Both the position numbers and the translations under genes were made by a program. Shown here one piece after another: positions 34,720-42,728 of a stretch of DNA of 64,000 bases. The stretch covers positions 434,001-498,000 of the forward strand of contig NZ_CCBB010000001.1 in NCBI RefSeq assembly GCF_000613185.1, read 5' to 3'. The notes beneath the pieces are model-generated. The model was not told the DNA's origin and ran no database searches. It worked only from the letters and a program-made list of their open reading frames with translations. Positions within the stretch are counted from its first letter, which is position 1. The number at the start of each line of letters is the position of its first letter. Source of the DNA: Mycolicibacterium cosmeticum (GTDB lineage: Bacteria > Actinomycetota > Actinomycetes > Mycobacteriales > Mycobacteriaceae).

Positions 34720-35210
34720 CCGCGGTCGAGCATCTCAATCGCCGGCTGCTGGTGGCGCTGCCCGACGACTACGCAACGGCACGCAGTCGGTACGAGGCAC
34801 TGGTTCCCGTGGTGGACATGACCCGGTTCGCCACGGCCGGTAATTGGGATGAGATGTTGGCCGAGGTTAAAGCCCAAGCCCCGCACGGCTTCCTGCGGTA
34901 CTTCCAGACCGACGTGGTCCCGGCGATGACGGGTTCCGGATCGAGCTGGCCGGCCACCGAGTACCTGATGGGCAACCACACCATCGCCGAGCGGATGTAC
35001 CGCCACGACCCGGCCGTCATGCTGCACGCGCCGCTGCGCACCCTGCTCTACGACGGCGGGCAGGGACCCGTGCTGGCCGTCGATCAGCCCAGCCTGCTGT
35101 TCGGCAGCTACGGGAATCCGGCGATCACAGCGGTGGGTGTCGAGCTCGACGGGCTGCTGGCCGCGCTCATCGATCTGCTCGGCGGGGAGGTTCCCGCGGA
35201 GCTGCGGTAG
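34716..35210 (+). CDS. DUF302-like protein
   Basis: A 164-residue soluble protein whose C-terminal two thirds resemble the DUF302 fold: GNHTIAERMYRHDPAVMLHA followed by PLRTLLYDGG and VLAVDQPSLLFGSYGNPAI. The start overlaps the stop of the alcohol dehydrogenase gene by four bases, so it is translationally coupled. DUF302 proteins are often found with redox enzymes, but no activity is established. The N-terminal ~40 residues contain a helix with no recognised domain. Confidence 0.65.
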   Translation: MTAVEHLNRRLLVALPDDYATARSRYEALVPVVDMTRFATAGNWDEMLAEVKAQAPHGFLRYFQTDVVPAMTGSGSSWPATEYLMGNHTIAERMYRHDPAVMLHAPLRTLLYDGGQGPVLAVDQPSLLFGSYGNPAITAVGVELDGLLAALIDLLGGEVPAELR

Positions 35211-35221
35211 GGCCCGCGGGT

Positions 35222-35720
35222 TCAGGTGGTGGGCGACTCTGCGAGCGCCTGATACCCCGCACCGATATCACGAATCCGATTGGCAATTCCGGTCATATCG
35301 CTGTTCGACCGGTGCACGATCTCAGCGATGTCGGCGACGCCTTTGGACACCACGGTCATCAGGGCTCGCTCACCCGCCGCGTTCGGCGGCACGGTGGCCG
35401 CGGCAGACAGCACCCACTGTTTGACCGCATCGAGGTCGCGCCGGCCCGCCGTCACGACGTCGGCCGACCTCGGCACCGAGGCGGCGGTCCAATTCGGCGA
35501 GCCGGCCGATGGTCCCGGCCAACCGTTGGTTGCGATCGGTGTAGGCCTCGGCGGCCGAACCGGTCCACTGCTCCCCCGGTGCCGTGCCGAGCACCGTGTC
35601 GCGGAACTGCTCGAGCCGACCCCCCATGTCGAACCGAGACCCGTCGACCGGTGTCCCGGTGCCCAGGGTCGCGCGGGCGTTGTCCCACGTGGCGAGGAAT
35701 GCCGTCAAAACGCTGATCAC
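35222..35720 (-). pseudogene. EspA/EspE-like ESX-associated gene interrupted by a frameshift
   Basis: Two overlapping frames make one protein. The first (start GTG 35720) reads GEQWTGSAAEAYTDRNQRLA and RLAELDRRLGAEV, the helical core of EspA/EspE-type secretion substrates (compare WLGSAADKY in EspA). Right after LGAEV the similarity continues in the next frame as ADVVTAGRRDLDAVKQWVLS to a stop at 35222. Removing one G at about 35464-35465 restores a continuous ~165-residue protein. This is either a true inactivating change or an assembly error. EspA-family proteins are exported by type VII systems; no esx genes are nearby. Confidence 0.68.
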
Positions 35721-35809
35721 CGCCCCCTTCGGTCCCGTGACTCGAATCCTATGCGAGCCCCCGACACCTCAGGAGCGGCAATATCGCGGCGATCGGCCCC
35801 CAACCACGA

Positions 35810-35869
35810 GCGAGCAGACGCAAAGGGCCCCAATTCCACCCGGAACTGCGGCCCTTTGCGTCTGCTCGC
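35810..35869 (-). terminator. 20-bp perfect stem-loop after glyS
   Basis: Arms 35810-35829 and 35850-35869 are perfectly complementary, with a 20-base loop. They lie 10 bases beyond the glyS stop. Beyond the stem on the minus strand there is no T run, as in many mycobacterial terminators. The arm contains GCGAGCAGACGCAAAGG. Confidence 0.8.
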
Positions 35870-35878
35870 GGGGGAAAG

Positions 35879-37264
35879 TCAGGCGCCCTTGAGCCGGACC
35901 GCCAGGTAGTTCGACACCTCGGAGATGGCCACCCGCTCCTGGGTCATCGCGTCGCGCTCGCGGATGGTGACCGCCTGGTCCTCCAGCGAGTCGAAGTCCA
36001 CCGTGATGCAGAACGGTGTGCCGATCTCGTCCTGGCGCCGGTAGCGCCGGCCGATCGCGCCGGCGTCGTCGAATTCGATATTCCACGACTTGCGCAGTTC
36101 GGTGGCCAGGTCACGCGCTTTCGGCGACAGATCGGCGTTGCGCGACAACGGAAGTACAGCCGCCTTGACCGGGGCCAGCCGAGGATCCAGCCGCAGCACG
36201 GTGCGCTTGTCCACACCGCCCTTGGCGTTGGGCGCCTCGTCCTCGTGGTAGGCGTCCACCAGGAACGCCATCAGCGAGCGGGTCAGGCCGGCCGCCGGCT
36301 CGATCACGTACGGCACGTAACGGGTGTCGGTGCCCTGGTCGTAGAACGACAGGTCGACACCGGAATGCTCTGCGTGCGTGGACAAATCGTAGTTCGTGCG
36401 GTTGGCGATGCCCTCCAGCTCACCCCACGGGTTGCCGGCGAATCCGAACTTGTACTCGATATCGGTGGTGCCCGCGCTGTAGTGCGAGAGCTTCTCCAGC
36501 GGGTGCTCGTAGAGGCGCAGGTTCTCGGGGTTGATGCCGAGATCGATGTACCACTGCAGCCGCGTGTCGATCCAGTACTTGTGCCACTCGGGCGCCGTGG
36601 ACGGCTCGACGAAGAACTCCATCTCCATCTGCTCGAACTCGCGAGTGCGGAAGATGAAGTTGCCCGGGGTGATCTCGTTGCGGAAGCTCTTGCCGATCTG
36701 ACCGATACCGAACGGCGGCTTCTTGCGCGCGGTGGTCACCACGTTGGCGAAGTTGACGAAGATGCCTTGCGCGGTCTCGGGTCGCAGATAGTGCAGACCC
36801 TCCTCGGACTCGATCGGGCCCAGATAGGTCTTGAGCATCATGTTGAAGTCGCGCGGCTCGGTCCACTGCCCCTTGGTGCCACAGTCGGGGCAGACGATCT
36901 CGGTCATCGGGACGGCATCGGGGTCGTCCAGACCCTTCTTGGCCGCGTAGGCCTCCTGCATGTGGTCCTGCCGGTGCCGCTTGTGGCAGTTCAGGCATTC
37001 CACCAGCGGGTCGTTGAAGACGGCCACGTGGCCCGACGCCACCCACACCTGGCGGGGCAGGATGATCGCGCTGTCCAGGCCGACGACGTCGTCGCGACCG
37101 GTGACCACCGACCGCCACCACTGCCGCTTGATGTTCTCCTTCAGCTCGACACCCAGTGGCCCGTAGTCCCACGCCGACTTGGTGCCGCCGTAGATCTCAC
37201 CCGATTGGTAGACCAGGCCACGGCGTTTCGCCAGGTTCGCAACGGTGTCGATGATGGAAGCCAC
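35879..37264 (-). CDS. glyS: Glycyl-tRNA synthetase
   Basis: A 461-residue class II synthetase of the single-chain (dimeric) type. The N terminus reads [15 protein letters not shown] and [11 protein letters not shown]. Motif 2 is [21 protein letters not shown], and the C-terminal anticodon-binding domain starts around [13 protein letters not shown] zinc-like cluster of cysteines is visible ([10 protein letters not shown] and [10 protein letters not shown]). It charges tRNA-Gly. GTG 37264 gives the family N terminus ([10 protein letters not shown]); an upstream extension is not supported. A strong terminator follows, and smtB is divergent. Confidence 0.95.
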   Translation of the reverse strand: MASIIDTVANLAKRRGLVYQSGEIYGGTKSAWDYGPLGVELKENIKRQWWRSVVTGRDDVVGLDSAIILPRQVWVASGHVAVFNDPLVECLNCHKRHRQDHMQEAYAAKKGLDDPDAVPMTEIVCPDCGTKGQWTEPRDFNMMLKTYLGPIESEEGLHYLRPETAQGIFVNFANVVTTARKKPPFGIGQIGKSFRNEITPGNFIFRTREFEQMEMEFFVEPSTAPEWHKYWIDTRLQWYIDLGINPENLRLYEHPLEKLSHYSAGTTDIEYKFGFAGNPWGELEGIANRTNYDLSTHAEHSGVDLSFYDQGTDTRYVPYVIEPAAGLTRSLMAFLVDAYHEDEAPNAKGGVDKRTVLRLDPRLAPVKAAVLPLSRNADLSPKARDLATELRKSWNIEFDDAGAIGRRYRRQDEIGTPFCITVDFDSLEDQAVTIRERDAMTQERVAISEVSNYLAVRLKGA

Positions 37265-37324
37265 GGGTTGACAGCGTAGCGATCGGCCCGCCCTAAACCG
37301 AAAACGGGACCAGTGGCGATCACC

Positions 37325-37353
37325 CTTGACATGCACGGACGCGCATGTAATCT
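37325..37353 (+). promoter_or_regulatory. Strong sigma-A-like promoter of smtB-zur
   Basis: TTGACA (37326-37331) and TAATCT (37348-37353) are separated by 16 bases. The expected transcription start is 37360-37363, at or next to the smtB ATG, so the mRNA should be leaderless or nearly so. Confidence 0.7.
37329..37348. promoter_or_regulatory. Inverted repeat over the smtB promoter (likely SmtB site)
   Basis: ACATGC (37329-37334) and GCATGT (37343-37348) form a dyad with an eight-base spacer, placed exactly between the -35 and -10 boxes. ArsR/SmtB repressors bind such sites and release them with zinc. Autoregulation is inferred. Confidence 0.6.
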
Positions 37354-37360
37354 GACTCCA

Positions 37361-37377
37361 TAATGAAAATCGTTTCC
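37361..37377. promoter_or_regulatory. Zur-box-like sequence over the smtB start codon
   Basis: TAATGAAAATCGTTTCC resembles the actinobacterial Zur/Fur box (TGAAAATnnTTTTCA type), with imperfect right arm. It overlaps the smtB ATG at 37363, so Zur could feed back on its own operon. Similarity by eye only. Confidence 0.4.
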
Positions 37378-37713
37378 ACTACTGCCGACGAGCACGACCA
37401 TGTCAGCGCACCGTCGGCCGACCTGCCCGACCGCGAGATCCTGGACACCGCGGGCGACCTACTGCGCGCGCTGGCCGCGCCGGTGCGCATCGCGCTGGTG
37501 TTGCAGCTACGCGAATCCGCGCGCTGCGTGCACGAACTCGTCGACGCGCTGCAGGTGCCTCAGCCCCTGGTCAGCCAGCACCTGCGCATCCTCAAGGCCG
37601 CCGGGGTGGTCGCCGGTGAGCGCAGCGGCCGGGAGGTGATGTACCGCCTGGTCGACGAACACCTGGCCGAGATCGTGCTGGCCGCGGTCACCCACGCCGG
37701 GGAGGACGCATGA
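37363..37713 (+). CDS. smtB: Zinc-sensing ArsR/SmtB repressor
   Basis: A 116-residue winged-helix protein. The DNA-binding helices are [20 protein letters not shown] and the wing follows SGREVMYRL. The alpha-5 metal site of the SmtB group is complete: D-x-H, ten residues, H-x-x-E ([17 protein letters not shown]). It should bind DNA without zinc and release it at high zinc. It is co-transcribed with zur (ATGA overlap), as in M. tuberculosis Rv2358-Rv2359, where SmtB controls zur expression. Confidence 0.93.
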   Translation: MKIVSTTADEHDHVSAPSADLPDREILDTAGDLLRALAAPVRIALVLQLRESARCVHELVDALQVPQPLVSQHLRILKAAGVVAGERSGREVMYRLVDEHLAEIVLAAVTHAGEDA

Positions 37714-38099
37714 GTACACCTGTGCGGGCCACCCGCCAGCGGGCCGCCATCTCTGCGCTGCTGGAGAACATCGCCGACTTCCGCTCGGCTCAGGAACTGC
37801 ACGACGAACTCCGGCAGCGCGGCGAGAACATCGGACTCACCACGGTGTACCGGACGCTGCAGTCGATGGCGACCTCGGGACTCGTCGACACCCTGCGCAC
37901 CGACACCGGCGAATCGGTGTACCGGCGCTGCTCCGAACATCACCATCACCACCTGGTGTGCCGAGCCTGTGGGTCGACCGTGGAGGTCGAGGGCGGCGCG
38001 GCCGAGGCCTGGGCCGAAAGCGTCGCCGCCGAACACGGTTTCACGGATGTCAGCCACACCATCGAAATTTTCGGAGTGTGCGGATCTTGCGCCAGCTGA
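37710..38099 (+). CDS. zur: Zinc uptake regulator Zur (FurB)
   Basis: A 129-residue Fur-family protein. The winged helix spans residues ~1-75 (ALLENIADFRSAQELHDELR, GLTTVYRTLQSMA). Metal ligands follow: the HHHHLVCRAC cluster and the second structural CxxC at the end (FGVCGSC). With zinc it represses uptake systems and alternative ribosomal protein genes. The ATG overlaps the smtB stop by four bases. Oddity: 65 bases beyond the start of its final 14-codon block there is a second copy of that block in another frame. Confidence 0.94.
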   Translation: MSTPVRATRQRAAISALLENIADFRSAQELHDELRQRGENIGLTTVYRTLQSMATSGLVDTLRTDTGESVYRRCSEHHHHHLVCRACGSTVEVEGGAAEAWAESVAAEHGFTDVSHTIEIFGVCGSCAS

Positions 38100-38116
38100 C
38101 GGTCACCAAGGGGTCA

Positions 38117-38158
38117 AGCCACACCATCGAGATCTTCGGAGTGTGCGGTTCCTGCGCC
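38117..38158 (+). repeat. Second, diverged copy of the zur 3' end
   Basis: These 42 bases repeat zur 38052-38093 with four differences, all in third codon positions and all synonymous; both copies encode SHTIEIFGVCGSCA. The copy lies 65 bases downstream, so it is out of frame with zur. It is followed by its own stop (TGA at 38165-38167), which overlaps the 3' end of the convergent Nudix gene. It looks like the tail of a zur allele from a related strain. Confidence 0.85.
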
Positions 38159-38159
38159 G

Positions 38160-38561
38160 TCAACTGACGCGCGCGAACTCCAGCACGGGATCCAGCGTCA
38201 GCGGCGCCAGTTCGATATCCCCCGGCGCGTGCGGGTCCACCCACGCCATCTCGGCGATCTCCGCGGCCGGCCGCGGCGGGCCGTCGAGGCGCACCCGGAA
38301 CAGGTCCGCGGCCACCCGGTGCCCCGGTTCATTGGCGGCCGCCGCATCGTGATGGCCCAGCGGGATGACCGAGGCCTCGACGACGCCGACACCCAGCTCC
38401 TCCCGGATCTCGCGGTGCAGGGCCTGCACAGGCGTCTCGCCGGGCTCCAGTTTTCCGCCGGGTTGCATGAACGCCGTCGTGCCGCGCTTGCGCACCACCA
38501 GCACATGGTTGCGGTCGTCGAGCACGACGGCCGCCACGATGCGGATGACCGGACCCGTCAC
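38160..38561 (-). CDS. Nudix hydrolase (MutT-like)
   Basis: A 133-residue Nudix protein. The Nudix box is complete: GGKLEPGETPVQALHREIREELGV (metal-binding REIREE). The N terminus IRIVAAVVLDDRNHVLVVRK is typical of MutT/NudG enzymes that clean oxidised or noncanonical nucleotides; the substrate cannot be named. It starts four bases inside the end of the upstream gene (38558), so both are coupled. Its 3' end overlaps the duplicated zur tail. I do not recall this gene at the equivalent position in M. tuberculosis. Confidence 0.9.
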   Translation of the reverse strand: MTGPVIRIVAAVVLDDRNHVLVVRKRGTTAFMQPGGKLEPGETPVQALHREIREELGVGVVEASVIPLGHHDAAAANEPGHRVAADLFRVRLDGPPRPAAEIAEMAWVDPHAPGDIELAPLTLDPVLEFARVS

Positions 38562-38977
38562 GCCAGCAGCGCCCGTCGCACATCGGCCCCGGTGGACAAC
38601 ACCATCAGCAGCAGCGTGCCCAGCGCCTCGTCGGTCAGCCCGGCGGCCGGAAAGTTGTAGCGCAGCAACACATCTGCCGTCTTTGAAGCCTGCTTGCGGG
38701 AGTTGCCGCCTGCGCCGGCGCCCTTCTCCGTCAATGACACGGTCCCCAACAGGGTGTTGTGCGCGTGGTCGCCGACCGCGGCCCGCAGTTTCGCGTCCAG
38801 GGGCAGATCCCAGGCCAGCATCTGCGTCAGGGCCACCATGTCCAGGCCCTCGGCGATGGTCACCACCCGCAGCGACGAGAAGGTGCCGTCATGTTGCACG
38901 GTGAGCGACCCGTCGTCCTCGTGGGTGGTGGACAGGATCGCCTCGGCGACGGCGGCCAACCGCTGCTGCAACGACAT
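38558..38977 (-). CDS. Conserved hypothetical protein (Rv2360c-like)
   Basis: A 139-residue soluble protein of unknown function placed between uppS and zur, as Rv2360c is in M. tuberculosis. Visible features are strands HEDDGSLTVQHDGTFSSLRV, a hydrophobic helix VALTQMLAWDLPL and a C-terminal helical region (EALGTLLLMVLSTGA). The fold suggestion of a YbjN/secretion-chaperone-like sandwich is tentative. The start ATG 38977 lies two bases after the uppS stop, so it is in the uppS-recO operon. Longer frames upstream overlap uppS. Confidence 0.7.
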   Translation of the reverse strand: MSLQQRLAAVAEAILSTTHEDDGSLTVQHDGTFSSLRVVTIAEGLDMVALTQMLAWDLPLDAKLRAAVGDHAHNTLLGTVSLTEKGAGAGGNSRKQASKTADVLLRYNFPAAGLTDEALGTLLLMVLSTGADVRRALLA

Positions 38978-38979
38978 GG

Positions 38980-39870
38980 TCAGGCTCTGCCGAAACGCCG
39001 GTTGCGGTTGACGTACTCCTCGCACGCCGCCCACAGGTCGCGCCGGTCGTAGTCCGGCCACAGCTTGTCCTGGAAGACGTACTCCGCATACGCGGCCTGC
39101 CACAGCATGAAGTTGCTGGCACGCTGCTCCCCCGACGTCCGGATGAACAGGTCGACATCGGGGATGTCCGGGCGGTGCAGATGCTTGGCGAAGGCGGCCT
39201 CGGAGATGCGCGACGGGTTCAACTTGCCCTCTGCGGCCTCCTCGGCCAGTGCCCGCGCCGCCTCGACGATCTCGGTGCGCCCGCCGTAGTTCACGCAGTA
39301 ATTGACCGTGATGACGTCGTTGCCGACCGTCATCTGCTCGGCGATGTCGAACTCCTTGATGACACTGCTCCACATCCGCGGCCGCGACCCGACCCAGCGC
39401 ATGTTGACGCCCATGGCATCCAGATTCTCCCGGCGGCGGCGCACCACCTCCCGGTTGAAGCCCATCAGGAAACGCACCTCCTCGGTGGAGCGTTTCCAGT
39501 TCTCGGTGGAGAAGGCATACACCGACAGGTGCTTGATGCCGAGCTCGATGGCACCGCACGTGATGTCGATGAGCACCGCCTCGCCCATCTTGTGCCCCTC
39601 GGTCCGGCCCAGGCCGCGCTGGGTGGCCCAACGGCCGTTGCCGTCCATCACCACCGCGACATGGTTGGGCACCTGGTCGGCGGGGATCTGCGGGGCGGCC
39701 GCCTTGGACGGATGCTGGGGCGGGCGGGAGAACCGGCCGTTGGTGCGGGCCGGGAGCTCCGGGAACACCACCGGCCAGGTCGACGTGTCGGGGAAAACCG
39801 GATAGTCGTCAGGCGCCGGGGGCAGCTGTGGGTACGTGGACTTGCCCGTCTTGCCCCGTTTGGTTGCCAT
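38980..39870 (-). CDS. uppS: Decaprenyl/polyprenyl diphosphate synthase UppS
   Basis: A 296-residue cis-prenyltransferase. The catalytic block is [19 protein letters not shown] (Asp in DGNGRW), with [10 protein letters not shown] and the C-terminal [15 protein letters not shown]. It makes the long-chain polyprenyl phosphate carrier for arabinogalactan and peptidoglycan synthesis; the M. tuberculosis homologue Rv2361c is also 296 residues. The N-terminal ~60 residues are Pro-rich and variable. ATG 39870 lies inside the end of recO (62-base overlap). Confidence 0.95.
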   Translation of the reverse strand: MATKRGKTGKSTYPQLPPAPDDYPVFPDTSTWPVVFPELPARTNGRFSRPPQHPSKAAAPQIPADQVPNHVAVVMDGNGRWATQRGLGRTEGHKMGEAVLIDITCGAIELGIKHLSVYAFSTENWKRSTEEVRFLMGFNREVVRRRRENLDAMGVNMRWVGSRPRMWSSVIKEFDIAEQMTVGNDVITVNYCVNYGGRTEIVEAARALAEEAAEGKLNPSRISEAAFAKHLHRPDIPDVDLFIRTSGEQRASNFMLWQAAYAEYVFQDKLWPDYDRRDLWAACEEYVNRNRRFGRA

Positions 39871-40693
39871 GCGCCATATCCTGCCCGAACACCCTCGCGC
39901 GGCGTTCGAGGCCCACGGTATCGACCCGGAAACGGGCGATCTGCTCGTCGCGCACCCGGTCATCACCCCGCTCGACCAGTGGCAATGTCCGCAGTTGACG
40001 TTCCAGATGCCACTGCAGGTGGGCCGCGACAAGCCCGCTGGCCTGGCTGCGGTGCGACGACGTGGAAGTCTCGGCGAACTCCCAGTCCCCGTCGTGCAGG
40101 GCGACCATCAGATCCAGCACGGCCTGCGCGGGCGTCGCCGAACCCGACGGCCGGCAGTGCACGCAGACGCTGCCACCCGCGGCGATGTGGAAGGCCCGGT
40201 GCGGTCCCGGCGCGGCGCACCGGGCGCATTCGGACAGCGCCGGAGCCCAGCCCGCGATCCCCATCGCCCGCAGCAGATAGGAGTCCAGCACCAGCTCCCG
40301 CGGCCGCCGACCGGCCGCGACGGCCCGCAGTGCCGCCACCGTCAGGCTGTGCAGCTCCGGCACCGGGGCGTGCTCCTCACCGGCCAGCCGTTCGGCAGTC
40401 TCCAGCATGGCGCACGCGCACGTGTAGCGGCCGTAGTCGTTGACGATGTCGGCGGCGAACGCGTCGATGGACTGCACCTGGGTGACGATGTCCAGATTGC
40501 GGCCGGGGTGCAGTTGAACGTCGATGTGCGCGAACGGCTCCAGCCGGGCCCCGAACTTGCTGCGGGTGCGCCGCACCCCCTTGGCGACGGCACGGACCAC
40601 GCCGTGCTCGCGGGTGAGCAGCGTCACGATCCGGTCGGCCTCGCCGAGCTTGTGCTGGCGCAGCACCACCGCTCGATCCCGGTACAACCGCAT
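39809..40693 (-). CDS. recO: DNA repair protein RecO
   Basis: A 294-residue protein. The N-terminal OB fold begins [20 protein letters not shown] and includes [19 protein letters not shown]. The central helical part has a C4 zinc motif ([11 protein letters not shown] to VCVHCRPSG). RecO loads RecA onto SSB-coated gaps with RecR. The C-terminal ~25 residues (from about HGNQTGQDG) are translated from sequence that also encodes the uppS N terminus in another frame. Upstream extensions of the start are not supported. Confidence 0.93.
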   Translation of the reverse strand: MRLYRDRAVVLRQHKLGEADRIVTLLTREHGVVRAVAKGVRRTRSKFGARLEPFAHIDVQLHPGRNLDIVTQVQSIDAFAADIVNDYGRYTCACAMLETAERLAGEEHAPVPELHSLTVAALRAVAAGRRPRELVLDSYLLRAMGIAGWAPALSECARCAAPGPHRAFHIAAGGSVCVHCRPSGSATPAQAVLDLMVALHDGDWEFAETSTSSHRSQASGLVAAHLQWHLERQLRTLPLVERGDDRVRDEQIARFRVDTVGLERRARVFGQDMAHGNQTGQDGQVHVPTAAPGA

Positions 40694-40759
40694 CGGGCCA
40701 GTCTCCCATCGCGTGCCGACACCGGCCGCGCCGCAACGCCGGATATCCTCAAATTCAGC

Positions 40760-42217
40760 ATGGCTCCCAACCCAGAACCACCCACCCAGAAGCTGTCCAG
40801 CGGTACCCTTCCCACCCTCACCCAGCAGCTGTACCGGCTCGCCAGCGGCGCCACCACATCGCAAGAGCTGGTCCGCCAGTCGCTCGATGCGATCGAGGCC
40901 AGCCAGCCCACGCTCAACGCGTTCCGGGTGGTCCTGGCCGACAGCGCGATCGCCGACGCCGCCGAAGCCGACCGCAAACGCGCTGCGGGCCAACACCTTC
41001 CACTTCTGGGCATCCCCATCGCCGTCAAGGACGACGTCGACGTCGCCGGTGTCCCGACCCGCTTCGGCACCCGCGCCGAGGTCCCCCCGGCGACCGCCGA
41101 TGCCGAGGTGGTGCGGCGGCTACGCGCGGCCGGCGCGGTGATCGTCGGCAAGACCAACACCTGCGAACTCGGCCAGTGGCCGTTCACCAGCGGGCCCGGG
41201 TTCGGGCACACCCGCAATCCCTGGTCCCGCGAGCACAGCCCGGGCGGTTCCTCCGGTGGCAGCGCCGCCGCCGTCGCCGCCGGTCTGGTGCCTGCGGCCA
41301 TCGGCTCCGACGGCGCGGGCAGCGTGCGGATCCCCGCGGCGTGGACCCACCTGGTCGGCATCAAACCGCAACGCGGTCGCATCTCGACCTGGCCGCTGCC
41401 CGAGGCGTTCAACGGCATCACCGTCAACGGGGTGCTGGCGCGCACCGTCATCGACGCCGCCATCGTGCTCGACGCCGCCTCCGGCAACGCGGACGGCGAC
41501 CTGCACAAACCCGACCCCATCAGGGCGTCGGACTGGGTCGGTCAGGCCCCGGGTGCGCTGCGCATCGCGGTCTCGACGAAGTTTCCGTTCACCGTGTTCC
41601 GGGCCCGACTGCACCCGGAGATCGAGGCCGCACTGCGGGACACGGCCGCCCACCTGGAACAGCTCGGGCACACCATCGCGGAGGCCGACCCGGACTACGG
41701 GGTGAAGATGTCGTGGAACTTCCTGTCCCGGTCCACGTCGGGGCTGCTGGACTGGGCGGACCGGCTGGGGCTCGGAATCCAGTGGGATAAGCGCACGCTG
41801 AGCAATATGCGCACCGGCCGGTTGCTGTCCGAACACGTGCTGCGCAAGGCCAGGGCCGCCGAGGCCGAGGCGCAACGACGGGTGGGCTGGATCTTCAACA
41901 TCGCCGACGTGGTGCTCGCCCCCACCACCGCACTGCCACCGCCGCGGCTGCACGACTACGACCACCGCGGCAGCCTGGCCACCGACCGGGCCATGATCCG
42001 TGCCTGCCCGGTGACCTGGCCGTGGAATCTGCTGGGCTGGCCGTCGATCAACGTGCCCGCCGGATTCACCTCCGACGGCCTGCCGATCGGGGTGCAGCTG
42101 ATGGGGCCGGAGGGCAGCGAGCCGATGCTGATCTCACTGGCGGCCGAGTTGGAAGCCATCAGCGGCTGGATGACCAAGCAACCCGAACCGTGGTGGCTGG
42201 CTGCCGAGCTGCAGTAA
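40760..42217 (+). CDS. amiA2: Amidase AmiA2
   Basis: A 485-residue amidase-signature enzyme. The Lys-cisSer-Ser triad is visible: Lys in IPIAVKDDVDVAG, cis-Ser in SPGGSSGGSAAA and the nucleophile Ser in GSDGAGSVRIPAA. It hydrolyses amides to acid and ammonia; physiological substrates are not known. Size and place match Rv2363. The start ATG 40760 comes after TATCCT (40744-40749) by ten bases, giving a very short leader. Longer frames upstream overlap recO. Confidence 0.92.
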   Translation: MAPNPEPPTQKLSSGTLPTLTQQLYRLASGATTSQELVRQSLDAIEASQPTLNAFRVVLADSAIADAAEADRKRAAGQHLPLLGIPIAVKDDVDVAGVPTRFGTRAEVPPATADAEVVRRLRAAGAVIVGKTNTCELGQWPFTSGPGFGHTRNPWSREHSPGGSSGGSAAAVAAGLVPAAIGSDGAGSVRIPAAWTHLVGIKPQRGRISTWPLPEAFNGITVNGVLARTVIDAAIVLDAASGNADGDLHKPDPIRASDWVGQAPGALRIAVSTKFPFTVFRARLHPEIEAALRDTAAHLEQLGHTIAEADPDYGVKMSWNFLSRSTSGLLDWADRLGLGIQWDKRTLSNMRTGRLLSEHVLRKARAAEAEAQRRVGWIFNIADVVLAPTTALPPPRLHDYDHRGSLATDRAMIRACPVTWPWNLLGWPSINVPAGFTSDGLPIGVQLMGPEGSEPMLISLAAELEAISGWMTKQPEPWWLAAELQ

Positions 42218-42229
42218 TCTCTGCAGACC

Positions 42230-42709
42230 ATGTTCGCGATCCGCCGTGCCGTGCCCGTGCTCGCCGTCGTCGCCGGCGCGGTCGTCGCGGCGCCGGCCGC
42301 CCATGCCGACAACATCCGGCTGAACAACAGCGTGATCGCCAACGTCTACACCATCCAGCATCAGGCCGGCTGCACCAACGACGTGACCAAGAACCTGCAG
42401 CTGCAGCTGGCCGCCGAATGGCATGCGAACGACGTGCTGAACAATCGGGCGCTGGACGGGGACCTGGGATCGGACGGCTCCACCCCGCAATCGCGGGCCA
42501 ACGCGGCCGGCTACAAGGGCACGGTGTCGCAAACCGTCGCGATCAACCCGGCGCTGGCCATCAACGGCGTCGAGATCATGAACCAGTGGTACTACCGCCC
42601 GGACTACATGGCGATCATGAGCAACTGCGCCAACACCCAGATGGGCGTCTGGTCACTCAACAGCCTGGATCGCAGCGTCGTCGTCGCGGTCTACGGCATC
42701 CCGGGCTGA
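42230..42709 (+). CDS. Small secreted CAP/SCP-like protein
   Basis: A 159-residue exported protein: signal peptide to about residue 26 (PAAHADN), then a short CAP-like domain with LAAEWHANDVLNNRALDGDL and GSDGSTPQSRANAAGYKG, resembling the H...E/D pattern of SCP domains. Two cysteines (AGCTN and SNCANTQ) could pair. The ending SVVVAVYGIPG is typical of this mycobacterial family. It begins 12 bases after amiA2, but TAATCT (42215-42220, including the amiA2 stop) may provide its own -10. Function unknown. Confidence 0.8.
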   Translation: MFAIRRAVPVLAVVAGAVVAAPAAHADNIRLNNSVIANVYTIQHQAGCTNDVTKNLQLQLAAEWHANDVLNNRALDGDLGSDGSTPQSRANAAGYKGTVSQTVAINPALAINGVEIMNQWYYRPDYMAIMSNCANTQMGVWSLNSLDRSVVVAVYGIPG

Positions 42710-42712
42710 CCA

Positions 42713-42728
42713 GGGCTCAGCCGAGCCC
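42713..42728. terminator. Short hairpin between convergent CAP-like and era genes
   Basis: GGGCTC (42713-42718) pairs with GAGCCC (42723-42728) around a 4-base loop. It fills the 19-base gap between two convergent stops and could slow polymerase from both sides. The stem is short. Confidence 0.4.
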
